Shown: positions 6,866 to 14,272 of the stretch, piece after piece
Layout of the letters: the number at the start of each line of letters is the position of its first letter
Position numbering within the stretch: position 1 is the stretch's first letter
Assembly (NCBI GenBank): GCA_022360105.1
Contig: JAKSDL010000269.1
Span: forward strand, 1 to 19,089
From: Pseudomonadota bacterium
GTDB lineage: Bacteria > SAR324 > XYD2-FULL-50-16 > JAHJRI01
DNA length: 19,089 nt
Direction: 5' to 3'
Notes under the pieces: model-generated
The model's database searches: none
Told to the model about the DNA's origin: nothing
What the model saw: only the letters and a program-made list of their open reading frames with translations
Made by a program: the position numbers and the translations under genes

Positions 6866-7672
6866 TTATGGCATCCAGCCTTTGGGTACATCTTTTTTGG
6901 CAACGGAGCTTTTTTGTACGGTTCGGCTGTGCTTTCCTTTACGATTGAAAAAATCGGATACCCAGTTTTTTTCCGAATGTTTTAACTCTTGAGGATGCCC
7001 TTCTGCACTGATTCTCCCCCATCCCAGCATGATGGCCCTGTCAGCAATTTTGTAGATACTCGCTAATTCATGTGTCACCACCACAAAAGTAATCCCCAAC
7101 TTATGATTAAGCTCCAGGATGAGATCGTCCAAATCATCCGCACTGATAGGATCAAGCCCCGCACTGGGCTCATCCAGAAACAGAATTTTAGGATCAAGTG
7201 CCATGGCTCTGGCCACACCTACCCGCTTTTTCATTCCTCCGCTGATTTGATGGGGATAGTAGCTTTCGAATCCGCTTAGTCCAACCATTCCCAGTTTGAT
7301 GCGGGAGATCTCCCAGATGGTTTGTTTATCAATCTTGGTGAATTTCCTGATTGGCAGCGCAACGTTTTCCAGCAACGACAACGAATTAAACAGGGCTCCG
7401 GACTGAAACATCACGCCCGTGCTGAATATCGTTTTCTCCGGATCAATAGTGTCTGATCCGGTAATCTCCATACCGTCAATTATGATTCTCCCGGCAGTGG
7501 GAATCAACAATCCGCTAAGGTGTCGCAGCAAGGTACTTTTTCCCGAACCGCTTCCTCCCAGAATGACGAAAATTTCACCCTGGTTGACATGAAAGCTGAT
7601 TCCCTCATGAACCAGCCGTGTTCCGTAGTGAGTGGTAAGATTTGAGACGTCAATCACCCTTTCTGCTTCCAT
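6866..7672 (-). CDS. mlaF: MlaF-like lipid-transport ABC ATPase
   Basis: This 268-residue ATPase belongs to the MlaF/Ttg2A family, which drives phospholipid movement between inner and outer membranes through an MCE complex. Walker A GGSGSGKST is at 39-47. The family hallmark MFQSGALFNSLSLLENVALP follows the Q-loop, and the signature ISGGMKKRVGVARA, Walker B ILFLDEPSAGLDP and switch VTHE are intact. The C-terminal 25 residues are basic and low-complexity (KGKHSRTVQKSSVAKKDVPK), longer than a minimal MlaF. In E. coli the MlaF C-terminus contacts MlaB, but here the STAS role is fused to MlaE. The gene starts one base after the mlaE stop, so translation is probably coupled. A candidate terminator lies downstream. 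Confidence 0.92.
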   Translation of the reverse strand: MEAERVIDVSNLTTHYGTRLVHEGISFHVNQGEIFVILGGSGSGKSTLLRHLSGLLIPTAGRIIIDGMEITGSDTIDPEKTIFSTGVMFQSGALFNSLSLLENVALPIRKFTKIDKQTIWEISRIKLGMVGLSGFESYYPHQISGGMKKRVGVARAMALDPKILFLDEPSAGLDPISADDLDDLILELNHKLGITFVVVTHELASIYKIADRAIMLGWGRISAEGHPQELKHSEKNWVSDFFNRKGKHSRTVQKSSVAKKDVPKGWMP

Positions 7673-7673
7673 A

Positions 7674-8789
7674 TCAAATATCCAGGATAGTAAAGATTAC
7701 CGAAAGCCCTGCATCAGCGATGATAACAAAAAAGATTGAGGTAACAACTGAGGATGTTGTTTGCCGGCCTACACTGGCTGCTCCACTAGAAACCTTGAAC
7801 CCCCGATAGCATCCGACAAAAGCAATAATGGCGGCAAAAACATAGCATTTGCCAATACCCAGCAGAACATGTCTTATTGCCAGTTTTTCCTGCAAGCGAG
7901 CTATAAAATGAAAATAGGAAACATCTAACTTGAGGTCTGCAATCAAGGCACCACCAATCAAACTGGTAATGTCCGCCCAGAAAGCAAGCAATGGCAGGGA
8001 GATCAGCAATGCCCAGAACTTGGGAGAAATCAGGTAGTTTGTAAGATTCAAGCCCATTACTGTCATAGCATCAATTTCTTCGGACACCTTCATGGTGCCG
8101 ATTTCCGCAGTAAACGCAGAACCGGAGCGTCCCGCAACAATAATCGCGGTTATCAACGGGGCCAGCTCCCTGGTCATGGAAAGGGATACAAGTTCGACGA
8201 CAAAGATGTTTGCCCCGAAGTAAGCCAGTTGATCGGATGCTTGAAAAGCAATAATCATCCCTAAAAGAAAAGAGATCAATCCTACGATTGGTATGGCGTT
8301 TACACCCGTCATTTCAATGTAATACAGTGTATCTTTCCAAAGAATACGCTTGGGTAGAAAAAGCTCCTTAAGCAATTGCGAATAGATTCTGCCCAGAAAT
8401 TCCATGATTTCCAAAAAATCCCGAAGATACCAAACCACATTTCTTCCAATCTTTTCGAAAAATCCACGAACTTCAGGTCTTTTTGTTTTCTGGTCAACGG
8501 CTTCGTCAAAATTGGCAAAAGCATAAAGTTGGCTCAAATCTTCGCTTATATTGAGGAATTCAACAGAGATTCCCATGCTTTTACAGCGCTTTTGCAATCG
8601 CAACAACATGCCAAAACCAGACATATTGAATTGCCGGACCATGGAAAAATCAACGAACAGATCCCCGCCCGCGGGGGTTTTTAATAGCTTATCCACCTCA
8701 GAAACAATTCCCGGGATAGTGCTTAAATTCACATCTTCAGGTAGAGTCAGTTGCATGGGATCACTGCCGAAAGTTCTTAATACACACAT
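7674..8789 (-). CDS. mlaE: MlaE-like permease with N-terminal STAS domain
   Basis: This 371-residue inner-membrane protein fuses an N-terminal STAS domain (about residues 12-105, with VDFSMVRQFNMSGFGMLLRL as the typical strand-helix) to an MlaE permease domain (about 140-370). The permease hallmark GRSGSAFTAEIGTMKVSEEI is intact, followed by DAMTVMGLN. The fusion replaces the separate MlaB subunit of E. coli and keeps the STAS-ATPase contact in the complex. Two starts are possible: ATG 8789 or ATG 8756 (residue 12, just before the STAS domain). Neither has a strong ribosome binding site. It forms a two-gene unit with mlaF, divergent from the MCE gene. Confidence 0.92.
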   Translation of the reverse strand: MCVLRTFGSDPMQLTLPEDVNLSTIPGIVSEVDKLLKTPAGGDLFVDFSMVRQFNMSGFGMLLRLQKRCKSMGISVEFLNISEDLSQLYAFANFDEAVDQKTKRPEVRGFFEKIGRNVVWYLRDFLEIMEFLGRIYSQLLKELFLPKRILWKDTLYYIEMTGVNAIPIVGLISFLLGMIIAFQASDQLAYFGANIFVVELVSLSMTRELAPLITAIIVAGRSGSAFTAEIGTMKVSEEIDAMTVMGLNLTNYLISPKFWALLISLPLLAFWADITSLIGGALIADLKLDVSYFHFIARLQEKLAIRHVLLGIGKCYVFAAIIAFVGCYRGFKVSSGAASVGRQTTSSVVTSIFFVIIADAGLSVIFTILDI

Positions 8790-8963
8790 TTTAGGGTTTT
8801 CTGAAAATGTACCAACCCCCTAATCCATGCCAGGCAAAGCCGAGACCGCATGGCATTGTCACCCGTTACCGGTCTGTCGAAGAGATGGTCTTCCATGTTC
8901 TCTTCCGATCTTGAGTAATTGCTCCACAAATGTGTGTTAATAGGTTATAAACAACAATGTTTG

Positions 8964-9001
8964 AATGATTGTTCCCAATCATTTGATTTGCCAAAGCAAA
9001 T
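8964..9001. promoter_or_regulatory. Two adjacent perfect inverted repeats in the mla spacer
   Basis: The 8+4+8 repeat at 8964-8983 and the 6+4+6 repeat at 8986-9001 are separated by only two bases. Their near-central place between divergent genes suits binding sites for a dimeric regulator, but no regulator is identified. Confidence 0.35.
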
Positions 9002-9130
9002 GCCAGAATCACGCCAAGGTAACGGCCCTGCAACCCCTGTGATCAATTGATTTTGTTGAATTTAAGGGAGACACAATGGTCTAAACAAAGCATTTTGATT
9101 AATTTTAAATAACATTTTCGCTCAAGATAT

Positions 9131-9139
9131 TGCTATAAT
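9131..9139 (+). promoter_or_regulatory. Extended -10 promoter candidate for the MCE gene
   Basis: TGCTATAAT matches the extended -10 consensus TGnTATAAT exactly, which can work without a good -35 element. It lies about 185 bases before the MCE start. A second TATAAT at 9275-9280 lies about 44 bases before the start, with a weak TTAGAT upstream at 15-base spacing. Confidence 0.4.
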
Positions 9140-9323
9140 TGAGTGACTGGGATTTTCGAGCTGATAATTTTGATCGTTTCCGAGCAAAAAGTACTATGGA
9201 TTTTGCATTGGCTTATAAATATTGATCATCAACTCGCATAAACCTTAGAGCAATTAGATGATTTCCCTTTAAGTTATAATAGTTTATACAAGATCTAGCT
9301 ACGCTGTTACTTCAATCTAAGAG

Positions 9324-10322
9324 ATGACTCCAAAAGCCAAACACGTCTTAATCGGACTATTCGTCGTCACCCTTTCGATGACGCTCGTCTTTTTTGTCGT
9401 TTGGCTTGGTGGAAGGCAAATAAATCAGGAAACCGATGTTTATCTGGTTTATCTAACTGAATCTGTTTCCGGATTACCGGATAATGCAACCGTGAAGTAC
9501 AAAGGCGTTACCATTGGGCTGGTTGAAAATATCCGCATTGACCCTCATAATTCAGACCAGGTTGAACTCCGGCTGCAAATTGACAAAGGAAGTCCAATCA
9601 AAGAAGACTCAAAAGCAATCCTTACCTCTCGGGGTATAACTGGAATTCAGTACATTGAAATTACCGGTGGCAAACAAAATACTCCCATACTTTCGGCGAA
9701 AGACGGGCAAAAATATCCCGTTATAGCTACTCAAAAGTCGACACTTTCCACGGCTCAGGAGTCTTTGGGCCCTATTCTGCAAAATATCAACCTGACGATT
9801 CTCGATATTCGTAATCTGTTGCAAGGGTCTGAACACATTAATCACATTCTTGGGGATATCAGAATAATAACCCGTGCAATAGCACAGCAACCTGAGACCA
9901 TTCCCAATCTTTTCAGAGAAGTACAAATTCTTTCCAGTGAACTTAACGGTGTCGCCAGTCAAATTCAGGAACTGGTCAATACAAGCAACCAGTTTCTCGC
10001 CAACAGGGAGGGTAAAGTTGATAATCTGTTGGTTGAATCCCGAAAACTGATCAGCAACCTCAACCAAATATCCAAAGCGATAAACGAAAAGCAACTGGTG
10101 GCCGGACTGGGACAAACGTTGGAAAGTACGGATAAATTGATGACCAATATCGATTCCCAGTTAACCGAAACAAACTTTGCCGACATCATGACTGAAATGG
10201 AAACCACACTGCATGACATCCAGGATTTGGCAAACAACCTTAACAAAGTCGCCGGGGACCTGAGAACAAGAGCGTCACCATTGATACTGAGCAGACCTGA
10301 TCAAGGGGTGCAGCCTAAATAG
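9324..10322 (+). CDS. mlaD: MCE-domain protein, MlaD-like
   Basis: This 332-residue protein has one N-terminal membrane helix (about 8-28) and then an MCE domain (about 36-115, with SVSGLPDNATVKYKGVTIG and the SRGITGIQYIEI strand). A long helical C-terminal region follows (about 140-320, many Ile/Leu/Asn/Gln). MCE proteins form hexameric rings in the periplasm that bind the MlaFE ABC core and guide lipids across. The helical tail is longer than in E. coli MlaD (183 residues) and more like PqiB/YebT-type or long MlaD homologues that build a periplasmic needle. The start ATG has only a weak AAGAG directly before it. It is divergent from mlaEF and is followed by its lipoprotein partner. Confidence 0.88.
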   Translation: MTPKAKHVLIGLFVVTLSMTLVFFVVWLGGRQINQETDVYLVYLTESVSGLPDNATVKYKGVTIGLVENIRIDPHNSDQVELRLQIDKGSPIKEDSKAILTSRGITGIQYIEITGGKQNTPILSAKDGQKYPVIATQKSTLSTAQESLGPILQNINLTILDIRNLLQGSEHINHILGDIRIITRAIAQQPETIPNLFREVQILSSELNGVASQIQELVNTSNQFLANREGKVDNLLVESRKLISNLNQISKAINEKQLVAGLGQTLESTDKLMTNIDSQLTETNFADIMTEMETTLHDIQDLANNLNKVAGDLRTRASPLILSRPDQGVQPK

Positions 10323-10415
10323 GGAAAATCAAGCGGAAGCTCAAAATTTAAAGCAATCATTTAATATGTCATTTAAAAGTTTTCAACATTGTCGCAGCCG
10401 ACATGATCTTATCAA

Positions 10416-10499
10416 CGTCATTTCGGACTTGGCCCGAAATCTAAACAATCGATATTGGCAAGCTGGTTTTGGATGCCGGATCAAGTTCGGGATGACACG
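10416..10499. repeat. REP-like palindromic repeat between MCE and lipoprotein genes
   Basis: The left arm 10416-10443 (starts CGTCATTTCGGACTTGGCCC) and right arm 10470-10499 (starts TGGATGCCGGATCAAGTTCG) are imperfect inverted copies of each other. Comparing the left arm with the reverse complement of the right shows the shared frame TCAT..CG.ACTTG..CCG..ATC.A. This resembles a class of short dispersed palindromic repeats of the type GTCATTCCGGACTTGATCCGG seen across many proteobacterial genomes. The unit is about 84 bases with a 26-base centre. Only one copy is present in this window. Confidence 0.6.
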
Positions 10500-11151
10500 A
10501 CAACTCAAACGGAGGAATATCGAAGCTTTATATAACCGTAAATTGTTTATTACCATTTTTGTCTCGTGCATTTTATTTATGGTTGGCTGTTCAGTTCCTC
10601 CACCACCGCCAACACACTATTTTTTGCTGGAAATCCCCGTTCCTTCGGCTGAAGCACAAAATGAGTCTCCAAAACACCCGGTTTTTATAAATCTGGCAGA
10701 AATTGTCCTGATTCCTCCATACAATAGCGAGAACCTCGTCGTTAAACTGAGTGGTGGAGAAATTCAATTCTATAATTACCAAAAATGGGGAGCTCCACCC
10801 GCAACAATGATTCAGAATTACCTGAACAAAAAATTCCTGTACGCAAACCGGTTCAATGTATCCGATCGAAAAGTGCGAATCAGAAACTCGCTTCTGCTTA
10901 AACTGGAATTCCAGGAATTTGCGCATAACCGTGAAAAACAAGTTCACTCCAGCAACATGGTGGTTCTTGCCAGTTTAACCAAAAACTCTACTTCCGGTTA
11001 CAATTGGTACAAATTGTACAACATCCGGGTGCTTACAAAATCGAATCAGGTCCCGGACATTATCAAAGCATTCAACACAGGTATCAAACAGCTTTCCAGC
11101 TCTTTATTAAAGGATATCGATTTATTTCTCTCCAACCAGACATTCAATTAG
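10492..11151 (+). CDS. PqiC-like ABC-transport auxiliary lipoprotein
   Basis: This is a lipoprotein of the ABC_trans_aux/PqiC type (PF03886) that partners MCE transporters at the outer membrane. Counting from ATG 10492 it has a basic N-terminus (RQLKRRN), a hydrophobic stretch LFITIFVSCILFMVG and a lipobox FMVG-C with lipidated Cys33. A proline run and the family start THYFLLEIP follow. The mature domain keeps the expected pattern of strands, for example WGAPPATMIQNYLNKKF. Length from this start is 219 residues. The frame is open back to ATG 10366, but that would translate the palindromic repeat and put 42 extra residues before the signal peptide, so 10492 is preferred. A GGAGG at 10511-10515 lies inside the gene with no ATG, GTG or TTG suitably placed after it. 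Confidence 0.75.
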   Translation: MTRQLKRRNIEALYNRKLFITIFVSCILFMVGCSVPPPPPTHYFLLEIPVPSAEAQNESPKHPVFINLAEIVLIPPYNSENLVVKLSGGEIQFYNYQKWGAPPATMIQNYLNKKFLYANRFNVSDRKVRIRNSLLLKLEFQEFAHNREKQVHSSNMVVLASLTKNSTSGYNWYKLYNIRVLTKSNQVPDIIKAFNTGIKQLSSSLLKDIDLFLSNQTFN

Positions 11152-11463
11152 TCAAAAAAGCTTTCAGCATTTAGCAGCTTGCAAGTAGCTTCGATGCCGT
11201 TATTTGCAAAAAACAGCAATGGAGCGAAACGAGTTGCCCTGCCCTGAATTTACGATTCATAGTCCCTTTTATCGGGTTATTACGTTTGAAGCAGATCCTT
11301 GACATTCGCCCCGGGCTCAGATAAGCGATTATAAAACCTCAATTTTCCGATTGAATGTTCAATCCGGATCAGCTTGCGAGGCTTGATGAACATGGGGTTT
11401 ATTATAGTTTGGAAAGAGCATGTGAAATAATTCGCATGAAGAAGTTAAGGGAGGTAGGCCGCC
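11152..11463. other. Non-coding stretch before the SGNH lipoprotein gene
   Basis: No gene is seen. It contains a TTGACA at 11299-11304 without a well-spaced -10, a TATAAA at 11330-11335, a palindrome at 11349-11364 and two ribosome binding sites at its right end and just beyond. No T-run terminator was found after the PqiC-like gene. Confidence 0.5.
11349..11364. promoter_or_regulatory. Perfect 7+2+7 palindrome upstream of the SGNH lipoprotein gene
   Basis: GATTGAA (11349-11355), TG, TTCAATC (11358-11364) is a perfect inverted repeat, extended by CC/GG with one bulge. It has the size and shape of a dimeric regulator site, about 145 bases before the preferred start codon. It could also fold as a hairpin in the leader RNA. 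Confidence 0.35.
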
Positions 11464-11508
11464 ATGTTCAATTTCTTATCATTAACAACCAATGTAGGAG
11501 GTCAAGGT

Positions 11509-12207
11509 ATGAAACTACAGGGTAATCTACTGGCACTGCTGATCAGTTTGTCGATTGCAGTCTTCTTTGGAGCGTGCAAGGCGGATTTTAACGATCCCAG
11601 GGCTGATGAATACGACGTTCAGATCATCGGTGATTCAATTTTCGATTTATCGGGGGAAATCCAGCAGGTGTTAAGAGATCTCTCGGGGAAAATGTATAAA
11701 GACAGATCCGTGAGTGGTGAAAAAATTGCGGGAATTTTAAACCAGTATGATAAAGCCATTAGCGGCCAATCAAGTCTCAAGACTGTTATCTCCAATGGTG
11801 GCGGTAACGACATTTTAAGGGGCAGTGCGGATTGTGAATCCGATCCTTTAACTACGGCATGTATCAATTTGATCGATTATGTGGCGGATCAAATGGAGAT
11901 AGTACTGGAAGACATGTATGTAGATGGTGTGGATGATAACATCTGGCTCGGTTATTATTACCTCACTAATGATGAAGCACCAAAGAATGAAGCTATCGAC
12001 TACTGCTTCGCAAGTGTGTATCCGGGCGTGTTCGGTTCTGCAAGCTTAAACGTTTACGGTCCGGGTGGGGCGTACTTAATTGATCCCAGGTCAAATATTT
12101 CGCCATCTCACGTAAAAAGTGACGGACTTCATCCAACAGACCCGGGATCAAGCATCCTGGCAAATCTGATTTGGGACGAAATGGTTCTCCAGGATACCTA
12201 TCGGTAA
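11509..12207 (+). CDS. SGNH-hydrolase lipoprotein
   Basis: This is a predicted lipid-anchored esterase or lipase-like enzyme of the SGNH/GDSL fold, 232 residues from ATG 11509. The N-terminus is a lipoprotein signal peptide with lipobox FFGA-C (Cys23). Block I is IIGDSIFD with nucleophile Ser43. Block III is GGGND (97-101, with Asn100). Block V is SDGLHPTD near the C-terminus with Asp205 and His208, completing the triad. Strong AGGAGGT (11496-11502) lies six bases before this ATG. An upstream in-frame ATG at 11464 also has a good AAGGGAGGT (11447-11455) and would add 15 residues before the signal peptide. The substrate (acyl group of a lipid, glycan or peptidoglycan) cannot be told. It sits in a run of envelope-protein genes. 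Confidence 0.82.
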   Translation: MKLQGNLLALLISLSIAVFFGACKADFNDPRADEYDVQIIGDSIFDLSGEIQQVLRDLSGKMYKDRSVSGEKIAGILNQYDKAISGQSSLKTVISNGGGNDILRGSADCESDPLTTACINLIDYVADQMEIVLEDMYVDGVDDNIWLGYYYLTNDEAPKNEAIDYCFASVYPGVFGSASLNVYGPGGAYLIDPRSNISPSHVKSDGLHPTDPGSSILANLIWDEMVLQDTYR

Positions 12208-12276
12208 CTGCGTATCTTAAGGCTCCATTTAAAATATTTTTAATTGTAACAGGTAGGTCTACCTCCAAAGATCAGC

Positions 12277-12369
12277 AACCGGCGAAGATTCATTCCAAGC
12301 GACCGCTCACTCACTTTACATCAATCCTTGCCGGTTAAATAATTGAGCTGAATGGTCATCAATTCAGTT
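12277..12369. other. Two inverted repeats upstream of the membrane-anchored protein gene
   Basis: AACCGGC (12277-12283) and GCCGGTT (12330-12336) are perfect 7-base arms 46 bases apart. Just after them, AGCTGAAT (12346-12353) pairs with ATTCAGTT (12362-12369), with one G-T pair, across an 8-base loop. No T-run follows either. They lie between the SGNH gene and the next start codon and may be leader structures or regulator sites. Confidence 0.3.
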
Positions 12370-12395
12370 CCTGTTTGAAAGAAGCTATAGAAACA

Positions 12396-13130
12396 ATGAA
12401 GCGCAAAATTCTGATTGTCGTTGGGGTCATCTACGTGGCCTTTATTGTCGAATTTATACTTTACCTCTCTTCAGATTCAGATTCGGAAACACCAGTCAGA
12501 ATTGAAAAAATATCACAACCTTCGGAACACAAATCTCGATCAAATCCATCGGATGGTTCCTTGAGCGATGCAATTCCCCCTCAAAATCAATCACCATCCC
12601 TTCAGCCCGTAAAATCGCAACAAGTTATTGGTCCTGAAAATTCAGATCACGGTTCAAAGCCCGAGCACTCCGCCGATCAGCATGGTACCGGAACTGGTCA
12701 ATATCTGGAACAGGAGAGTGTTGAATACGCTGACATTGAGGAGATCAAGAAAAAAATCTACAACATGAATATTGAGTATATCGAAGATCTGGAAAACTTG
12801 GAGCAAATAGTGCAGACGGGCGATGCCGACCAGGCTGATTTCTGGAAAGGTGATTGGCACAGTGTGGATGACTGGAAACGAAGGCACGATTCGTTTCAAC
12901 TGGAAATCAATGAAAACGGATCATTTTCATTCGCAACTGAAGACCGTATCCACCAACCTTCACAGGCGTTTACCTTTGATAATGAAAAGGGGGAGTTTTA
13001 CTGGGAAGAAGACTATTATGGCAAGATCATCAGCCATCGGGCCAAATTCATTACTCCCAGCACTCTTTTGATTATAAAAACCAGTGGAGTCAAGGTGAAC
13101 CTCGACATCTACGAAAAAGCCGAAAACTAA
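12396..13130 (+). CDS. Membrane-anchored protein with polar linker and small C-terminal beta domain
   Basis: I do not recognise the family. From ATG 12396 it is 244 residues. It has a basic start (MKRK), one membrane helix (about 4-24), then a long polar linker rich in Ser, Pro, Gln, Asp and His (about 25-110). An acidic helical segment follows, and then a compact C-terminal region (about 145-244) with short strands: WKGDWHS, FQLEINENGSFSF, GEFYWEEDYYG, AKFITPSTLLIIKT, VNLDIYEKA. That end resembles a small lipocalin-like or META-like beta barrel, but this is only pattern-based. Topology suggests the beta domain is periplasmic. A TTG at 12375 would add seven residues before the basic start. 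The gene is convergent with the DUF1573-like gene, 15 bases apart. Confidence 0.65.
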   Translation: MKRKILIVVGVIYVAFIVEFILYLSSDSDSETPVRIEKISQPSEHKSRSNPSDGSLSDAIPPQNQSPSLQPVKSQQVIGPENSDHGSKPEHSADQHGTGTGQYLEQESVEYADIEEIKKKIYNMNIEYIEDLENLEQIVQTGDADQADFWKGDWHSVDDWKRRHDSFQLEINENGSFSFATEDRIHQPSQAFTFDNEKGEFYWEEDYYGKIISHRAKFITPSTLLIIKTSGVKVNLDIYEKAEN

Positions 13131-13145
13131 CTTCAATCCTTTGAT

Positions 13146-13922
13146 CTAATCGGTAACATTTCCATTCACCCTGATTTTAAGTTCGGGACGATCCGGATGG
13201 TCTGTCCCGATAAACAGAACATCTCTGTAAATCACAGGTTTGTTGATTTTGTTCTTAACCGTGATCAGATATTCCGTCTTTTTCCCCTTAGCTAAAGGTT
13301 TGTATGAGTAATCGAAAAAATACCCTTTTTTCGGTTTCAAACCGGTGATTTTGAAAGGGTATTTATCGATAGGACTGATAAGGGTTGTTCCCGTTAATTT
13401 ATCTTTTTTGGTCCCCTTCAAATCGATGGTGAATTGACTGATGGTAACGAACTTTTCCACGGTTAAGGCAATGTCGAATTTTAACTTCGGATGTTCTTTA
13501 TCGTTTGTTTCCGCAGTGATCATGCCGGTTATCGTTTCTCCTCCATATCTGTCCGTAACCACCAGCAGCGAGATTTCACCGGATTCGTTTTCCGATAGCT
13601 GTCTTGGATATTGTTTCAACATAAAACCACAGCAGCTTTTCATCTTTTTAAGTTGAAGGGGGCCCTTCATCCAGTTTTTAAGCGTAATCTCATGTTCAAC
13701 CATGTCTCCCTGCAATACTGAGGGCAAAACAATCTTTCCTTTTTTCAGAGATAAAACAGATTCGCTACGCACTGTCTTAACGGGCTGCCCCATATACATC
13801 GGACTTTTTCTTTTCTTCCTTGCTCGCGGATTGTCATTTTTTAATCCCAGTAAAACAAAAATAAGAGACAAAGCAACAATCGTTGCCAGCAGGCCAATTA
13901 ATCTGCGTTTGTACCTCATCAT
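13146..13922 (-). CDS. Membrane-anchored DUF1573-like (Ig-fold) protein
   Basis: This 258-residue protein has a basic N-terminus (RYKRR), one membrane helix (about 8-27), a basic linker (PRARKKRK) and a periplasmic Ig-like domain of DUF1573 type: G-D-M-V-E-H-E-I-T-L-K-N near 72-83, then LQLKKMKSCCGF at 89-100 and the closing EISLLVVTDRYGG with ITAETND. The usual family motif is S-C-G-C; here it is S-C-C-G, placing two cysteines side by side (97, 98). A second beta-rich segment covers about 165-258. Function of the family is unknown, and roles in envelope or fibre assembly have been proposed. An AGGAAGG site precedes a tandem ATGATG; the second ATG (13919) is better spaced. Confidence 0.7.
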   Translation of the reverse strand: MMRYKRRLIGLLATIVALSLIFVLLGLKNDNPRARKKRKSPMYMGQPVKTVRSESVLSLKKGKIVLPSVLQGDMVEHEITLKNWMKGPLQLKKMKSCCGFMLKQYPRQLSENESGEISLLVVTDRYGGETITGMITAETNDKEHPKLKFDIALTVEKFVTISQFTIDLKGTKKDKLTGTTLISPIDKYPFKITGLKPKKGYFFDYSYKPLAKGKKTEYLITVKNKINKPVIYRDVLFIGTDHPDRPELKIRVNGNVTD

Positions 13923-14131
13923 ACCTTCCTATCAAAAATGTTTCTCATCGCCGGGGAAATCGATCTTTTTCGGGACGTTAGCCAATCGGACCGGAACATG
14001 TCAAGCAATGGACGCATCAATTCACCGGTTTCGGAACCAGGGATGATTAAAACCTTCTAAAAAAAATCGTCTGATATCCTGACAGTTGGTGATTGATGGA
14101 AGTAAAAAAACCTATTTCTTTGATTTTAAAA

Positions 14132-14141
14132 AAGGAGGTGA
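14132..14141 (+). other. Perfect Shine-Dalgarno sequence without a start codon
   Basis: AAGGAGGTGA is complementary at all ten positions to the usual 16S rRNA 3' end (UCACCUCCUU). It is followed by CTAG and no ATG, GTG or TTG within normal spacing. It lies 174 bases before the kinase start, which itself has no clear ribosome binding site. Confidence 0.5.
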
Positions 14142-14243
14142 CTAGAAACCTATTTTAGCTTACGATTTTTACACTTGGAAAATAAGTCGGCAGGAGCTTA
14201 TATCATCACGCCAACACTGAACAGTTTGAAACAAACAACAAAA

Positions 14244-14272
14244 TTGCTTGAACTACCTGTTTGATATATAAT
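14244..14272 (+). promoter_or_regulatory. Sigma-70-type promoter for the sensor kinase
   Basis: TTGCTT (14244-14249) and TATAAT (14267-14272) are separated by 17 bases. Transcription would start near 14279, about 35 bases before the kinase ATG. The orphan Shine-Dalgarno sequence would then lie outside this transcript. Confidence 0.55.

Larger units (their letters stand above)
8790..9323. other. 534-base divergent spacer between the two mla units
   Basis: No coding potential was seen. The spacer holds several inverted repeats. ATGCCA (8827-8832) pairs with TGGCAT (8851-8856). AATGATTG (8964-8971) pairs with CAATCATT (8976-8983) across TTCC. ATTTGC (8986-8991) pairs with GCAAAT (8996-9001) across CAAA. 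ATCAATTGAT (9042-9051) is a perfect palindrome. Two TATAAT boxes on the plus strand lie nearer the MCE gene. The spacer must contain promoters for both units and probably operator sites. Confidence 0.5.

Noticed and set aside
8309..8684. Alternative frames on both strands across the mlaE STAS-permease junction
   Set aside because: These frames lie wholly inside a gene with clear family motifs and show no motifs of their own.
11299..11335. TTGACA and TATAAA as a promoter for the SGNH gene
   Set aside because: The spacing is 25 bases, too long for a sigma-70 promoter, so it is mentioned only in the spacer description.
12251..12270. Small inverted repeat AGGTAG-GT-CTACCT after the SGNH gene
   Set aside because: Only six-base arms and no T-run; not enough for a terminator or operator call.
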